This document shows positions 8,405 to 16,020 of a stretch of DNA of 64,000 nt, piece by piece. Origin of the DNA: Amycolatopsis tucumanensis (GTDB taxonomy: Bacteria > Actinomycetota > Actinomycetes > Mycobacteriales > Pseudonocardiaceae); contig NZ_JAKGSD010000001.1 in assembly GCF_021654135.1 (NCBI RefSeq), forward strand, positions 692,979 to 756,978, in the 5' to 3' direction. A program made the position numbers and the translations under genes. Position 1 is the stretch's first letter. The number at the start of each line of letters is the position of its first letter. The notes below the pieces were generated by a model, which worked only from the letters and a program-made list of their open reading frames with translations, had not been told where the DNA came from and made no database searches.

Positions 8405-8848
8405 TCAGCCCACCCGCTCGTCCGGCGTCGCCTCGTGCCCGGCCACCCCCCGCGAGCGCCGCTCCCGTTTCAGCTCCGCCTCGTACAGGTGCCGCCGCCC
8501 GCCGGTCAGCTCGCGCGCCTGCCGCTCGAACGCGCGGAACGGCTGGTAGTAGGTGTCGTCGAAGTCCTCGACCACCTGGAACGTCCACCGCCCTGGCAGC
8601 ACGTTGCGGCCCACCAGCTCGCGGGCGATGCGGTCGGCCAGCTCGTCGTGGCCCGCCTTGCGCAGCAGCTCGACGGCCTCGCCGACGGCGAAGTCGGTGG
8701 TGCCGGTCATGCGGTGGAACTGGTAGAGGTGCCCGCGCGCGACCTCGAGGGTCTCCAGGGCCTCGGTGAGCTTGCCTACTGCCTCGACCGTCGCGCGGTC
8801 GTACCGGTCGGCCTCGGGGTTCTCGTCGTCGAGACGGGCGTCAGTCAT
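8405..8848 (-). CDS. Conserved hypothetical protein
   Basis: Unrecognised 147-residue protein. It begins MTDARLDDENPEADRYDRAT and contains a helical segment LTEALETLEVARGHLYQFHR, then a basic C-terminal part (HLYEAELKRERRSRG). An in-frame GTG at 8908 could extend it by 20 residues, but those residues lie in the upstream gene and look non-conserved. Its stop abuts the start of the MSMEG_6728-like gene, so the two form a coupled pair and may act together. No domain suggests a reaction. Confidence 0.7.
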   Translation of the reverse strand: MTDARLDDENPEADRYDRATVEAVGKLTEALETLEVARGHLYQFHRMTGTTDFAVGEAVELLRKAGHDELADRIARELVGRNVLPGRWTFQVVEDFDDTYYQPFRAFERQARELTGGRRHLYEAELKRERRSRGVAGHEATPDERVG

Positions 8849-8876
8849 GTCGGCGGGGTACCCACCGCGAACCGTT

Positions 8877-9761
8877 TCACAGCCGTTGCCGGACGAGCAC
8901 GGGTTCACGTTTCGTGCGCGAGACCGCCACCCCAGCCAGGCAGAGGACGCCGCCGGCGAGCGAGAGCCAGCCCGGGACCTCGCCGAGCACCGCCCAGGCC
9001 ATCAGCACCACCACGGCCGGCACGGCGTAGGTGGTCGAGCCCATCTTGCCCGCGGTCGTGCGGGCAAGCGCGTACGCCCAGGTCGTGAAGGCGAGCGCGG
9101 TCGGGAAGACGCCGAGGTAGAGCATGCTGAGGGTGGCCTCGGCGGGCGCGGTCGCGAGGTCGTCGAGGAGCTGCCCGGCGAATGGCAGGCACGCGAGGGC
9201 GCCGATCAGGCAGCCGAAGGTGGTGACCTGGAGGGCCGAGGCGTGCTTCAGAGCGGGTTTCTGGCTGACCACGCCACCCGCGTAGGTGATGGCCGCGAGC
9301 AGGCAGAGCACCACGCCGAGGACGGGCGCGTGGCCGCGGCCGGACATCGACAGCCCCACGACCACGGCGCCTGCGAAGGAGACGGCGAGCCCCGCGAGCA
9401 GCCGCCCGGGGAAGCCTTCGCGCAGCAGCCAGCCGCCGAGCAGGGCGATCAGGATGGGGCCGACGTTGACCAGCATGGCGGCCGTGCCCGCGTCGACGAG
9501 CTGTTCGCCCCAGTTCAGGACCACCATGTAGGCGCCGAACCACAGCACGCCCGCCCCCGCGATGCCCGGCCACGCCTCGCGTTTCGGCAGCTCTTCGCGC
9601 CGGATGACCAGGAAGACGAGGAGGGTGAGCGCGCCGGCGACGAGCCGCCCGAGCGCCAGCGCGCCCGGCGCGAAGTGCTCACCGGCCGCCCGGATGGCCA
9701 CGAAGGCCGACGCCCACAGGACGACGGTGGTGAGGGCCGCGACCATCGCGCGGCGGTCCAT
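8877..9761 (-). CDS. EamA-family (DMT superfamily) exporter
   Basis: Inner-membrane transporter (294 aa) with ten predicted helices arranged as two EamA repeats: the first starts near TTVVLWASAFVAIRA (10-24) and the second near GVVLCLLAAITYAGG (about 148-162). The paired-proline pattern and C-terminal glycine-rich helix fit metabolite or drug exporters of this superfamily. The ATG at 9761 is chosen because the first transmembrane helix follows it directly; the longer frame upstream encodes an arginine-rich segment. The substrate is unknown. It lies just downstream of the YkvA-like gene on the same strand. Confidence 0.85.
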   Translation of the reverse strand: MDRRAMVAALTTVVLWASAFVAIRAAGEHFAPGALALGRLVAGALTLLVFLVIRREELPKREAWPGIAGAGVLWFGAYMVVLNWGEQLVDAGTAAMLVNVGPILIALLGGWLLREGFPGRLLAGLAVSFAGAVVVGLSMSGRGHAPVLGVVLCLLAAITYAGGVVSQKPALKHASALQVTTFGCLIGALACLPFAGQLLDDLATAPAEATLSMLYLGVFPTALAFTTWAYALARTTAGKMGSTTYAVPAVVVLMAWAVLGEVPGWLSLAGGVLCLAGVAVSRTKREPVLVRQRL

Positions 9762-9783
9762 GCTGAGATCCACGACCCGGACG

Positions 9784-10209
9784 CTATTCGCCGGACGTGT
9801 CGGTGTCCGGCGATTTTTCGCCACGACGCCCGACGAGCCGGTCCAGCAGCTCGCGGTTGCCCGGCCAGGCCTGTGCCAGCACCTCTCGTGGTACGAGGCG
9901 CGCCGCATACCGCAACGCCAGCGCGACGACGAGAACGTCGTCGAGAGGCCCGATGACCGGCAGGAACTCGGGAATCAGGTCGATCGGCGAGAGCACCCAA
10001 AGCCCCGCGACCACGACGGCGACCTTCGCCCGCCGCGGCACGCGCGGATCCTTTCGGAGCCGTTTGACGGTGATCACACAGTCCGGCAGGAGCCGCGCGA
10101 GATCCCTGGCCAACCCCGGCGGCAGCAGCTTCGCGAGGAGAATCAGCAGCGCCCACGTGGCGAGGACAACCCCAGCCGCGATCAGGACGCCCGTGAGCCA
10201 ACCAGGCAC
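9784..10209 (-). CDS. YkvA-family (DUF1232) membrane protein
   Basis: A 141-residue protein with an N-terminal hydrophobic anchor (about 5-28) and the DUF1232 core LWVLSPIDLIPEFLPVIGPLDD (about 70-91), which contains the family-defining SPIDLIP motif. Proteins with this domain are small, membrane-associated and of unknown function. It precedes the EamA transporter by about 20 bp, so the two are probably co-transcribed. Confidence 0.85.
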   Translation of the reverse strand: MPGWLTGVLIAAGVVLATWALLILLAKLLPPGLARDLARLLPDCVITVKRLRKDPRVPRRAKVAVVVAGLWVLSPIDLIPEFLPVIGPLDDVLVVALALRYAARLVPREVLAQAWPGNRELLDRLVGRRGEKSPDTDTSGE

Positions 10210-10340
10210 TTCGCGCTCCTCCGGGTAGGCCTCGGCAGGAGCCTACCCGCCTCACCCTGTGTGACCGGCCGCTCTTATAGCGCACTGTTGATCACGCGCA
10301 GTGACCCACCCCCCGTGAACGAGCGTCCGCGGATGGGCTA

Positions 10341-10358
10341 CTCTTGTGCGCACAAGAG
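10341..10358. promoter_or_regulatory. Perfect 18-bp palindrome in the tRNA-Leu promoter
   Basis: CTCTTGTGCGCACAAGAG is a perfect palindrome located 8 bp before tRNA-Leu. It overlaps a -10-like TACTCT at 10339-10344, so it could be an operator at the tRNA promoter or form a hairpin in the precursor RNA leader. Confidence 0.5.
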
Positions 10359-10366
10359 AAGAACAG

Positions 10367-10450
10367 GTCCGAGTGGCGGAATGGCAGACGCGCTAGCTTG
10401 AGGTGCTAGTGCCCGTAAAGGGCGTGGGGGTTCAAGTCCCCCCTCGGACA
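10367..10450 (+). tRNA. tRNA-Leu (anticodon GAG)
   Basis: An 84-nt class II tRNA. The acceptor stem pairs GTCCGAG (10367-10373) with CTCGGAC (10443-10449), followed by discriminator A. The anticodon stem CTAGC/GCTAG encloses the loop TTGAGGT, giving anticodon GAG at 10400-10402 (reads CUC/CUU). The long variable arm with GCCCGTAAAGGGC and the T-arm GGGGGTTCAAGTCCCCC are normal for leucine tRNA. CCA is not encoded. The 3' half acts as the left boundary of an island (see the att entries). Confidence 0.97.
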
Positions 10451-10451
10451 C
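10415..10451 (+). other. Left attachment site: 3' half of tRNA-Leu
   Basis: The 3' half of the tRNA, from the variable arm to the acceptor stem, is repeated in degraded form at 63687-63727 in the same orientation. Both copies end in the identical CCCCCTCGGACAC, and both are followed on their right by a minus-strand recombinase tail that reads into the tRNA sequence. This is the arrangement left when an integrative element recombines at a tRNA 3' end. Confidence 0.7.
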
Positions 10452-10668
10452 ACGCGCTAGCCACACGGGGCGACACCGTAGCAATCACGGTGCGCCCCTT
10501 TGGTTCGTAGAGGAGCCCTACGCCGAGCTCGCCGCACAACTGGTTGAGCGCTCCTGGGTCGGCTTCCGTCAGCTTCGCCCCCACGTCACCGAGCGAGTCG
10601 ATCATGGCGTGTATCTCGGCGTCGGTTACGGCCGCCGGGGCGGGCGCACCTTCCAGTTCGGCTCTGGC
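10432..10668 (-). pseudogene. C-terminal remnant of a serine-type integrase/recombinase
   Basis: On the minus strand the frame encodes RAELEGAPAP, then VTDAEIHAMIDSLGDVGAKL, ADPGALNQLCGELG and a tail ending VRGGT before a TGA that lies inside tRNA-Leu. The LGDxxAKLxxADP pattern and a tail read from tRNA sequence are typical of actinobacterial recombinases that insert at tRNA genes. Only about 75 C-terminal residues remain. The N-terminal catalytic domain is absent, and the frame is joined at its left to the remnant of a MarR gene. The same family recurs at 63.7-63.9 kb. Confidence 0.65.
10467..10502 (+). terminator. Hairpin terminator after tRNA-Leu
   Basis: GGGGCG-a-CACCGT pairs with ACGGTG-CGCCCC around an AGCAATC loop (10467-10498), followed by TTT. 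It begins 16 nt after the tRNA and is a plausible intrinsic terminator for it. It lies within the recombinase remnant on the other strand. Confidence 0.7.
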
Positions 10669-10778
10669 AGCCGCCCCGCCAGCGTCGAGAACAGCTCGCG
10701 CCGCACGGCGAACAGCAACCGGCCCGCGAGCACGCCCAGGTCGGGGTTCGTCGCGTTGCGTTCCGCCCGGGTCACCAT
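10626..10778 (-). pseudogene. Truncated MarR-family regulator (N-terminal stub)
   Basis: The frame starts MVTRAERNATNPDLGVLAG and continues RLLFAVRRELFSTLA, which closely matches the first 34 residues of the intact MarR regulator encoded at 56928-57413 (MATRADRNATDPDLGVLAG...). Homology stops there, before the DNA-binding helices. The remaining residues are out-of-frame sequence of the adjoining recombinase remnant. The upstream GAGGAGCGGCGG leader also resembles that of the intact paralogue. It follows the hydrolase fusion gene on the same strand, so the local repressor of that operon seems to have been lost by deletion. Confidence 0.7.
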
Positions 10779-10819
10779 CCGCCGCTCCTCGCCGTCGCCT
10801 TCCGCGGACAGCCTAACGA

Positions 10820-11974
10820 TCAGCCCGGCCGCCGCCCGGTGACGGTTTCCCCGATCCACCCGGTGATCTCCACCCAGACCGGGTGGCCCGGGTGGACGAC
10901 GTCGAAGTGCGTGCCGCCTTCGACCTCCAGGTAACGGGCGGTGCCGCCCTCGGCGGTCACCTTCTCCGCGTAGCGGCGGCTCCATTCGGCGGGGACGGCC
11001 TCGTCGGCGGTGCCGTGCACGGCGAGGACCGGGACGCCGTCACCAGCCAGTTCCAAGGGCGAGGTCCAGGCGTAGTGCCCGTCGGCCAGCAGCGGCACGA
11101 TCCCGTCGCCGACGGCGCCGGAGACCGCGGGCCACACATCGGGCCGGGCCGGTTCGGGCGCGTCCTTCGGCGGCTCGGCGTCCGGGTCGGCGAGGACCTT
11201 GCCGAAGCCTGCCGCGTCGGCGGCCCGCAGGTCGAGCGCGCCGGCCAGTTCGACCAGGCCGACCGGGGTGATCTTCGGGCAGGCGCCGGGTGTTTCGGGC
11301 GGAAGCGCGCCGCGGTGGGCGGCCCAGGTGGCCAGGTGCCCGCCGGCAGAGTGGCCGAGGAGGACGACGCGGGTGGTGTCGAGGGCCGGGTCGAGGCCGT
11401 CGAGGGCGTCGATCGCGGCAGCGACGTCGAGGAAGGTGCCGGGCCAGCCGCCGCCGGGCTCGCCGATCCGGCGGTATTCCACGTTCCACACCGCATAGCC
11501 GCGCCCGACGAGGTCGTCGGCGACGTCGGTGATCTGGCGGCGGTCCCACATGGCGGTCCAATAGCCGCCGTGGAGGACGGCGACGACGGGGAAGGGGCCG
11601 TCGCCTTCGGGCAGATACAGCTCGCCGACCTGCGACGGCTCGGGGCCGTAGGCGACGGTGCGGACCCGCCGGGCGGCGTCTTCGGCGTCGTCGTAGCGCA
11701 CGCCGCGTTCGGCGCCGACCAGTGAGCCAATGGTGGCGAAGAAGGCACCGATCGCGGGGAGGTTGGCGCCCTTGGCCTTCGACTCGTCCCACGCGGCGTC
11801 GTCGGTCCACTCGACGAAGTCCAGCCACGTCCGCTCGTCGAGGCGGACCAGGCGCGCGGCGAGGAAGCCGCGCCGGTCCTCCCGGAACGCGGCCACCATG
11901 CCCGGGCGCGCGGCCAGCATCGCCTCGGTGTTCTCCGGTGCCACGGTGAACGTGGTCAGCTCGATGACCGACAT
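10820..11974 (-). CDS. ABM-like domain fused to an alpha/beta hydrolase
   Basis: A 384-residue two-domain protein. Residues 1-95 resemble a dimeric ferredoxin-like antibiotic-biosynthesis-monooxygenase (ABM) domain (IELTTFTVAPENTEAMLAA...). Residues 105-384 form an alpha/beta hydrolase of the esterase/kynurenine-formamidase type with the oxyanion motif HGGYW (near 134-138), nucleophile elbow GHSAGG (near 206-211), acid in HGTADEAVP and histidine in GGTHFD. The substrate is unknown. It starts with a GAGGAG site and is divergent from the LLM/RclA operon, sharing an operator. The truncated MarR gene follows it. Confidence 0.8.
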   Translation of the reverse strand: MSVIELTTFTVAPENTEAMLAARPGMVAAFREDRRGFLAARLVRLDERTWLDFVEWTDDAAWDESKAKGANLPAIGAFFATIGSLVGAERGVRYDDAEDAARRVRTVAYGPEPSQVGELYLPEGDGPFPVVAVLHGGYWTAMWDRRQITDVADDLVGRGYAVWNVEYRRIGEPGGGWPGTFLDVAAAIDALDGLDPALDTTRVVLLGHSAGGHLATWAAHRGALPPETPGACPKITPVGLVELAGALDLRAADAAGFGKVLADPDAEPPKDAPEPARPDVWPAVSGAVGDGIVPLLADGHYAWTSPLELAGDGVPVLAVHGTADEAVPAEWSRRYAEKVTAEGGTARYLEVEGGTHFDVVHPGHPVWVEITGWIGETVTGRRPG

Positions 11975-12015
11975 CGTCAGCTCCTCAATCTGCGGTCCGC
12001 CAGGTAGTACTCAAC

Positions 12016-12039
12016 TATGATAGTCATAAAGCATGACTA
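12016..12039. promoter_or_regulatory. MarR-type operator overlapping -10 and start codon
   Basis: TAGTCATAAAGCATGACTA at 12021-12039 is a perfect 7-bp inverted repeat with a 5-bp spacer. It overlaps a -10 hexamer TATGAT (12016-12021) and the ATG of the LLM gene at 12033, so the transcript may be leaderless and repressible. Related sites lie at 44607-44625 and 56849-56867. Confidence 0.7.
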
Positions 12040-13037
12040 AATTCGACGCTGTGGCGGCCGTCTCCCTGCGGTTCGGCGTGTCCCTCACCCCGGCCCTCGA
12101 CATCGCCTCCGTTTGCGCTCGCGCCCTGGCCGCCGAAGAAGGAGGCTTGGACCTGGTCGGCGTTCAGGACCACCCCTACGTGCCGTCCTATCTGGATGCG
12201 TTCGTGGTGCTGGACCAGATCCTGGCCGCGACGCGGACGATCAGCGTCTTCCCGGACGTCGCCAACCTGCCCCTCCGCCCGCCCGCTGTGCTGGCGAAGA
12301 CGACGGCCGCGCTCGACATCGTGTCCGGCGGACGGTTGGAGCTGGCGCTCGGCGCCGGCGGGTACTGGGACGCGATCACCCGGATGGGCGTGCCCCGGCG
12401 CACCCCCCGCGAGGCGAACACCGCGTTGCGGGAGGCAATCGTCCTGATCCGCGCGCTGTGGGCGGACGACGTGGCACCAGTCGAGCTGGCGGGAGAGCAC
12501 TACTCGCTCGCCGGCGTGCCAGCGGGCCCGGCTCCCGCGCACCCGATCGAGATCTGGACCGGAGCCCAGGGCCCGAAGGCGCTGGCTCTCACCGGCGAGA
12601 TCGCCGACGGGTGGGCCGCGCCGATCGCCGCCTACCTGCCCTACGAGAGATGGGGTGAAGCCAACCGGTTGATCGACAAAGCCGCCGTCGCCGCAGGCCG
12701 CGATCCGGCGTCCGTGCGCCGCATCGCGCAGGTCGTCGGCACCATCACGACAGCCAAAGGCCGGCCACGGCTCGACGAGGGCACCTCGCCCGTGCGGGGC
12801 ACCGCCGGGCAGTGGGCGGAAGTGCTGGCGCGGCTGGGCTCCGAGCAGCCGTTCACCTCGTTCGTGTTCTGGCCCGAGCACGAGACGACCGACCAGATCA
12901 CCGCGTTCGCCGGCGAGGTGGTGCCCGAGGTCCGTCGGCTGCTGGGCGAGCAGAACGTGTCGAGAGACGAATCCGACGGAAAACGAGCCGATCACGTGAG
13001 GCTGGATCGCGCGGACCGCCGGATGATGGGCGCATGA
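12033..13037 (+). CDS. LLM-class flavin-dependent oxidoreductase
   Basis: Luciferase-like TIM-barrel protein (334 aa) that would use FMN or F420. Family traits are LDLVGVQDHPYVPSYLDAF (about 39-57), SVFPDVANLPLRPPAVLAK (about 71-89) and SGGRLELALGAGGYWDAI (about 98-115). It is a clear paralogue of the LLM protein encoded at 31022-31906. The ATG lies inside a MarR-type palindrome with a -10 hexamer 12 bp upstream, so leaderless translation is likely. It overlaps the rclA start by 4 bp. The last 30 residues are highly charged and unlike the family. Confidence 0.85.
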   Translation: MTKFDAVAAVSLRFGVSLTPALDIASVCARALAAEEGGLDLVGVQDHPYVPSYLDAFVVLDQILAATRTISVFPDVANLPLRPPAVLAKTTAALDIVSGGRLELALGAGGYWDAITRMGVPRRTPREANTALREAIVLIRALWADDVAPVELAGEHYSLAGVPAGPAPAHPIEIWTGAQGPKALALTGEIADGWAAPIAAYLPYERWGEANRLIDKAAVAAGRDPASVRRIAQVVGTITTAKGRPRLDEGTSPVRGTAGQWAEVLARLGSEQPFTSFVFWPEHETTDQITAFAGEVVPEVRRLLGEQNVSRDESDGKRADHVRLDRADRRMMGA

Positions 13038-14416
13038 AGGACACGCACTTCGACCTGCTCGTGATCGGTTTCGGCAAGGGCGGCAAGACGCTCGCGGCGA
13101 CGATGGGCCGGCTCGGCAAGCGCGTGGCGATGGTCGAGCAGTCCGCCGCGATGTACGGCGGCACCTGCATCAACATCGGCTGCGCCCCGACGAAGGCGCT
13201 CGTCCACCACGCCGAGCACCCCGGGGCCGGCAGCCCGGGAGAACGCCACCGCCAGGCCGTCGAGGACACCCGCTCGCTCACCAGCGCCCTGCGCGGCAAG
13301 AACTTCGCCATGCTCGACACGATCGACTCGGTGGTGGTGATCACCGGACGGGCGGAATTCCTCGACCCGAAGACGGTCCGGGTCACCGCAGGCAACGACG
13401 TCCTCGAACTCGGCGCGGACACGATCGTGGTCAACACCGGCGCCGAGCCGATCGTCCCGCCGATCCCCGGGCTGCGCACGAGCGCCCACCTGCTGACCAG
13501 CACCGAACTGATCGACCTCGACCACCTGCCGCAGCGCCTGGCGATCCTCGGCGGCGGGTACGTGGGCGTGGAGTTCGCGTCCGTCTACGCCCAGTTCGGC
13601 AGCGCCGTCACCGTGCTGGACGCAGGCCCGCGGATCATGCCCCGCGAGGACGACGACATCGCCGCGGCGGCCACCGGGATCCTGCGTGACGCGGGCGTCG
13701 AGTTCGTCGCCGGCGCCCACGTCACGGACGTGCGCGACACCGGCGAGGGCGTCAAGATCACCTACGAAGCCGGCGGCCGGACGCACACGCTGGCCGCGGA
13801 CGACGTACTCGCGGCGACCGGTCGCCGCCCGGTGACCGAGGGGCTCGGCCTCGACCGGGCCGGCGTGCGCACCACCCCGTCCGGCGCGATCGAGGTGGAC
13901 GAGTCCCTGCGCACCAGCCAGCCACACATCTACGCCGTCGGCGACGTCAACGGTGGCCCGCAGTTCACCTACATCTCCCTCGACGACAGCCGGATCATCA
14001 CCGACCAGCTGATCGGCGCGGGCCGTCGGTCCACTCTGGATCGCAGGTTCGTGCCGTACACGGTGTTCATGACCCCAGCGCTGTCGCGCGTCGGACTGAC
14101 CGAGCGCGAAGCGGTCGAACAGGGACTTCCAGTGAAGGTCGTCGAGAAAGCCGTGGCGGACATCGCCGGGATGCCCCGGGCGAAGATCGTCGGCGAGACG
14201 CGCGGGCTGATGAAGTTCGTCATCGACCGCGAGACGGATGAATTGCTGGGTGCGGCCTTGCTTAGCATCGACTCTCAGGAGCTGATCAACGCGGTCACGC
14301 TGGCGATGCGCCACGGCGTGACCGCGAGCGAGCTGAGGGATGCGATCTACACGCACCCGTCGTCGACGGAGGCGTTCAACGAGGTCCTGGCGGCCCCGCC
14401 GGTCCGCGAGGCGTAG
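13034..14416 (+). CDS. rclA: RclA-type pyridine nucleotide-disulfide oxidoreductase
   Basis: Flavoprotein disulfide reductase (460 aa) with the FAD motif IGFGKGGKTLA (11-21), redox pair C45 and C50 in MYGGTCINIGCAPTK, the NADPH-binding GGGYVGVEFAS, and the C-terminal YAVGDVNGGPQFTYISLDD. The GGTCINIGC plus QFTYISLDD combination and the VPYTVFMTPALSRVG stretch follow E. coli RclA, which reduces hypothiocyanous acid and protects against reactive chlorine. It is coupled to the LLM gene by ATGA. The E. coli activator RclR has no counterpart here; control by the upstream MarR-type operator is inferred. Confidence 0.85.
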   Translation: MKDTHFDLLVIGFGKGGKTLAATMGRLGKRVAMVEQSAAMYGGTCINIGCAPTKALVHHAEHPGAGSPGERHRQAVEDTRSLTSALRGKNFAMLDTIDSVVVITGRAEFLDPKTVRVTAGNDVLELGADTIVVNTGAEPIVPPIPGLRTSAHLLTSTELIDLDHLPQRLAILGGGYVGVEFASVYAQFGSAVTVLDAGPRIMPREDDDIAAAATGILRDAGVEFVAGAHVTDVRDTGEGVKITYEAGGRTHTLAADDVLAATGRRPVTEGLGLDRAGVRTTPSGAIEVDESLRTSQPHIYAVGDVNGGPQFTYISLDDSRIITDQLIGAGRRSTLDRRFVPYTVFMTPALSRVGLTEREAVEQGLPVKVVEKAVADIAGMPRAKIVGETRGLMKFVIDRETDELLGAALLSIDSQELINAVTLAMRHGVTASELRDAIYTHPSSTEAFNEVLAAPPVREA

Positions 14417-14509
14417 TGCGAGACAGAGCGCAGCCCGGACGGGTGTGTTCTCGATGAAAGATCTGCAACGGTCGCAAGCCCAGTTGGCGCCAGATCGCGG
14501 AGTGAAGCT

Positions 14510-15227
14510 ATTGTGGGCGCAGGAGTTCGCTGGTGCGCCCGGAGCGTGCGCCGGGATCCAGCGCCCGATCCGGGGCAGGCGCGCGTAGCGCCAAGGACCC
14601 GTTAGGTAGCGGACCGAGTCGGTCATCTGCCGTTCGGTCAGCGCCATCTCCCGATCGCCCCAGACACCCAGCACCCGGCAGGTCATGGGCGGCAGGTCGG
14701 CGTGCCGGTCCCACAGGGCGAACGTGTCCGCGGGGACGTTGGCGCGGTACCAGTTCAGGCCGGCGGTGAGGGCGCCGGGCCGGGCCAGATCGGTCAGCTG
14801 ACAGTCGAGGCCGGGGTCATCCGTCCGCGACGCGCCGTCGTAGGCCCAGTCACGGAACCACCTCCAGTCCTCGCACGCCCGCCAGGGCCCAGGCCACCAA
14901 GGCACCCCAATCGTGTGCGGCCACGGCGGCACACCAGACGTCCAGCACGTCCAGGAGACCGGTGACGTCACCGAGAATGTGCTCCAACGCGTAGGCGTCC
15001 ACACCGTCCGGGCGATCACTTTCACCGAAACCCCGCAGATCGGGGGCGATCACCCGGTAACCGACGGCACTGAGCGCCTCGATCTGGTGACGCCACATCG
15101 TGGCGCGGTCCGGAAAGCCGTGCAGCAACAGCACCGCGGGCCCCGTGCCGACGTCGATCACGTTGAGGGTGATCAAGCCGACGGTACTCTCCTGCTCGGG
15201 AAATCCACAGAAGACGACCTCTCTCAC
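14510..15227 (-). pseudogene. Decayed epoxide-hydrolase-like alpha/beta hydrolase
   Basis: The first 125 residues are normal for an epoxide hydrolase: VLLLHGFPDRATMWRHQI, APDLRGFGESDRP and the nucleophile elbow AAHDWGALVAWALAG. Near 14885 the frame shifts and stops at 14850, while the C-terminal half continues in another frame (DWRWFRDWAYDG, LTAGLNWYRANVP, GVWGDREMALTERQM). The usual cap-domain segment of about 80-100 residues is missing at the junction, and the expected catalytic GHW histidine is GRW. This points to an internal deletion in an already relaxed gene. It starts with GTG next to the SDR stop. Confidence 0.75.
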
Positions 15228-15228
15228 C

Positions 15229-16020
15229 TCACCGGCCGGCTGTCAGCTTGGCGAGCACGTCCGGGTACCGGCGCGTGTGCGCATCACCGTCCAGGGTCAG
15301 CGTCTCCCCGGTGATCCACGAGTCCCGTGTGGACAGGAAGTGGACCGCGTTGGCGACGTCCTCCGGGATCCCGCTCCGGCCGAGCGGCGTGTTGTCCGTG
15401 AACTCCTCAGCCAATCCGGGGACCCTCAGCAACGGGGCGACCAGCGGAGTATCCACCAGCCCCGGAGAGACCGCGTTGACCCGGATCTTCTGCGGCCCCA
15501 GTTCCAGCGCCGCGACCTGGGTCAGCATCACCACCCCGGCCTTGGCGGCGCAGTAGGCCGCCATGCCCGCGGCCGGCTGGGTCGCGTTCAGGGAGGCGAT
15601 CGTGACGATCGACCCATACTCATCCATGCGGCGGGCCGTGTGTTTGATCACCAGGAACGCACCGGTCAGGCAGACGTCGACGACCCGCCGCCAGTCGTCC
15701 GCGTCGAAGCCGGTCAGGGGCGCGACGGCACTCGTTCCCGCACAGTTGACCACCGCGTCTACACGGCCCGAGCGGGATCCCACCAGGTCGAACATCGTGT
15801 CGACCGCGTCGTCGTCGGTGATCCGCACCTGGTGGGCCCAGCTGCGGCCACCCAGTTCGCGGGCGCGGGTCGTCGCGAGGTCGCCGTCGAGGTCGGCGAC
15901 CACGACAGTCGCGCCATCACGGGCGAACCGCTCGGCGGTCGCCAGCCCGATCCCGGACGCGCCGCCGATGACGACCACCACCCGCGGATCCGTTGTGCTG
16001 CTGGGGTTCATGCTGCTCAT
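15229..16020 (-). CDS. Short-chain dehydrogenase/reductase
   Basis: Classical SDR (263 aa) with the cofactor motif GGASGIGLA near 19-27, an acidic residue after beta-2 (VVADLDGDL), which suggests NAD, the NAG-equivalent NCAGTS, and the catalytic Ser plus YCAAK motif (near 156-160). The C-terminal GETLTLDGDAHTRR end is typical. The substrate is unknown. It lies between a truncated ThDP-enzyme gene upstream (4-bp overlap) and the decayed epoxide hydrolase, so its operon partners are broken. Confidence 0.85.
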   Translation of the reverse strand: MSSMNPSSTTDPRVVVVIGGASGIGLATAERFARDGATVVVADLDGDLATTRARELGGRSWAHQVRITDDDAVDTMFDLVGSRSGRVDAVVNCAGTSAVAPLTGFDADDWRRVVDVCLTGAFLVIKHTARRMDEYGSIVTIASLNATQPAAGMAAYCAAKAGVVMLTQVAALELGPQKIRVNAVSPGLVDTPLVAPLLRVPGLAEEFTDNTPLGRSGIPEDVANAVHFLSTRDSWITGETLTLDGDAHTRRYPDVLAKLTAGR

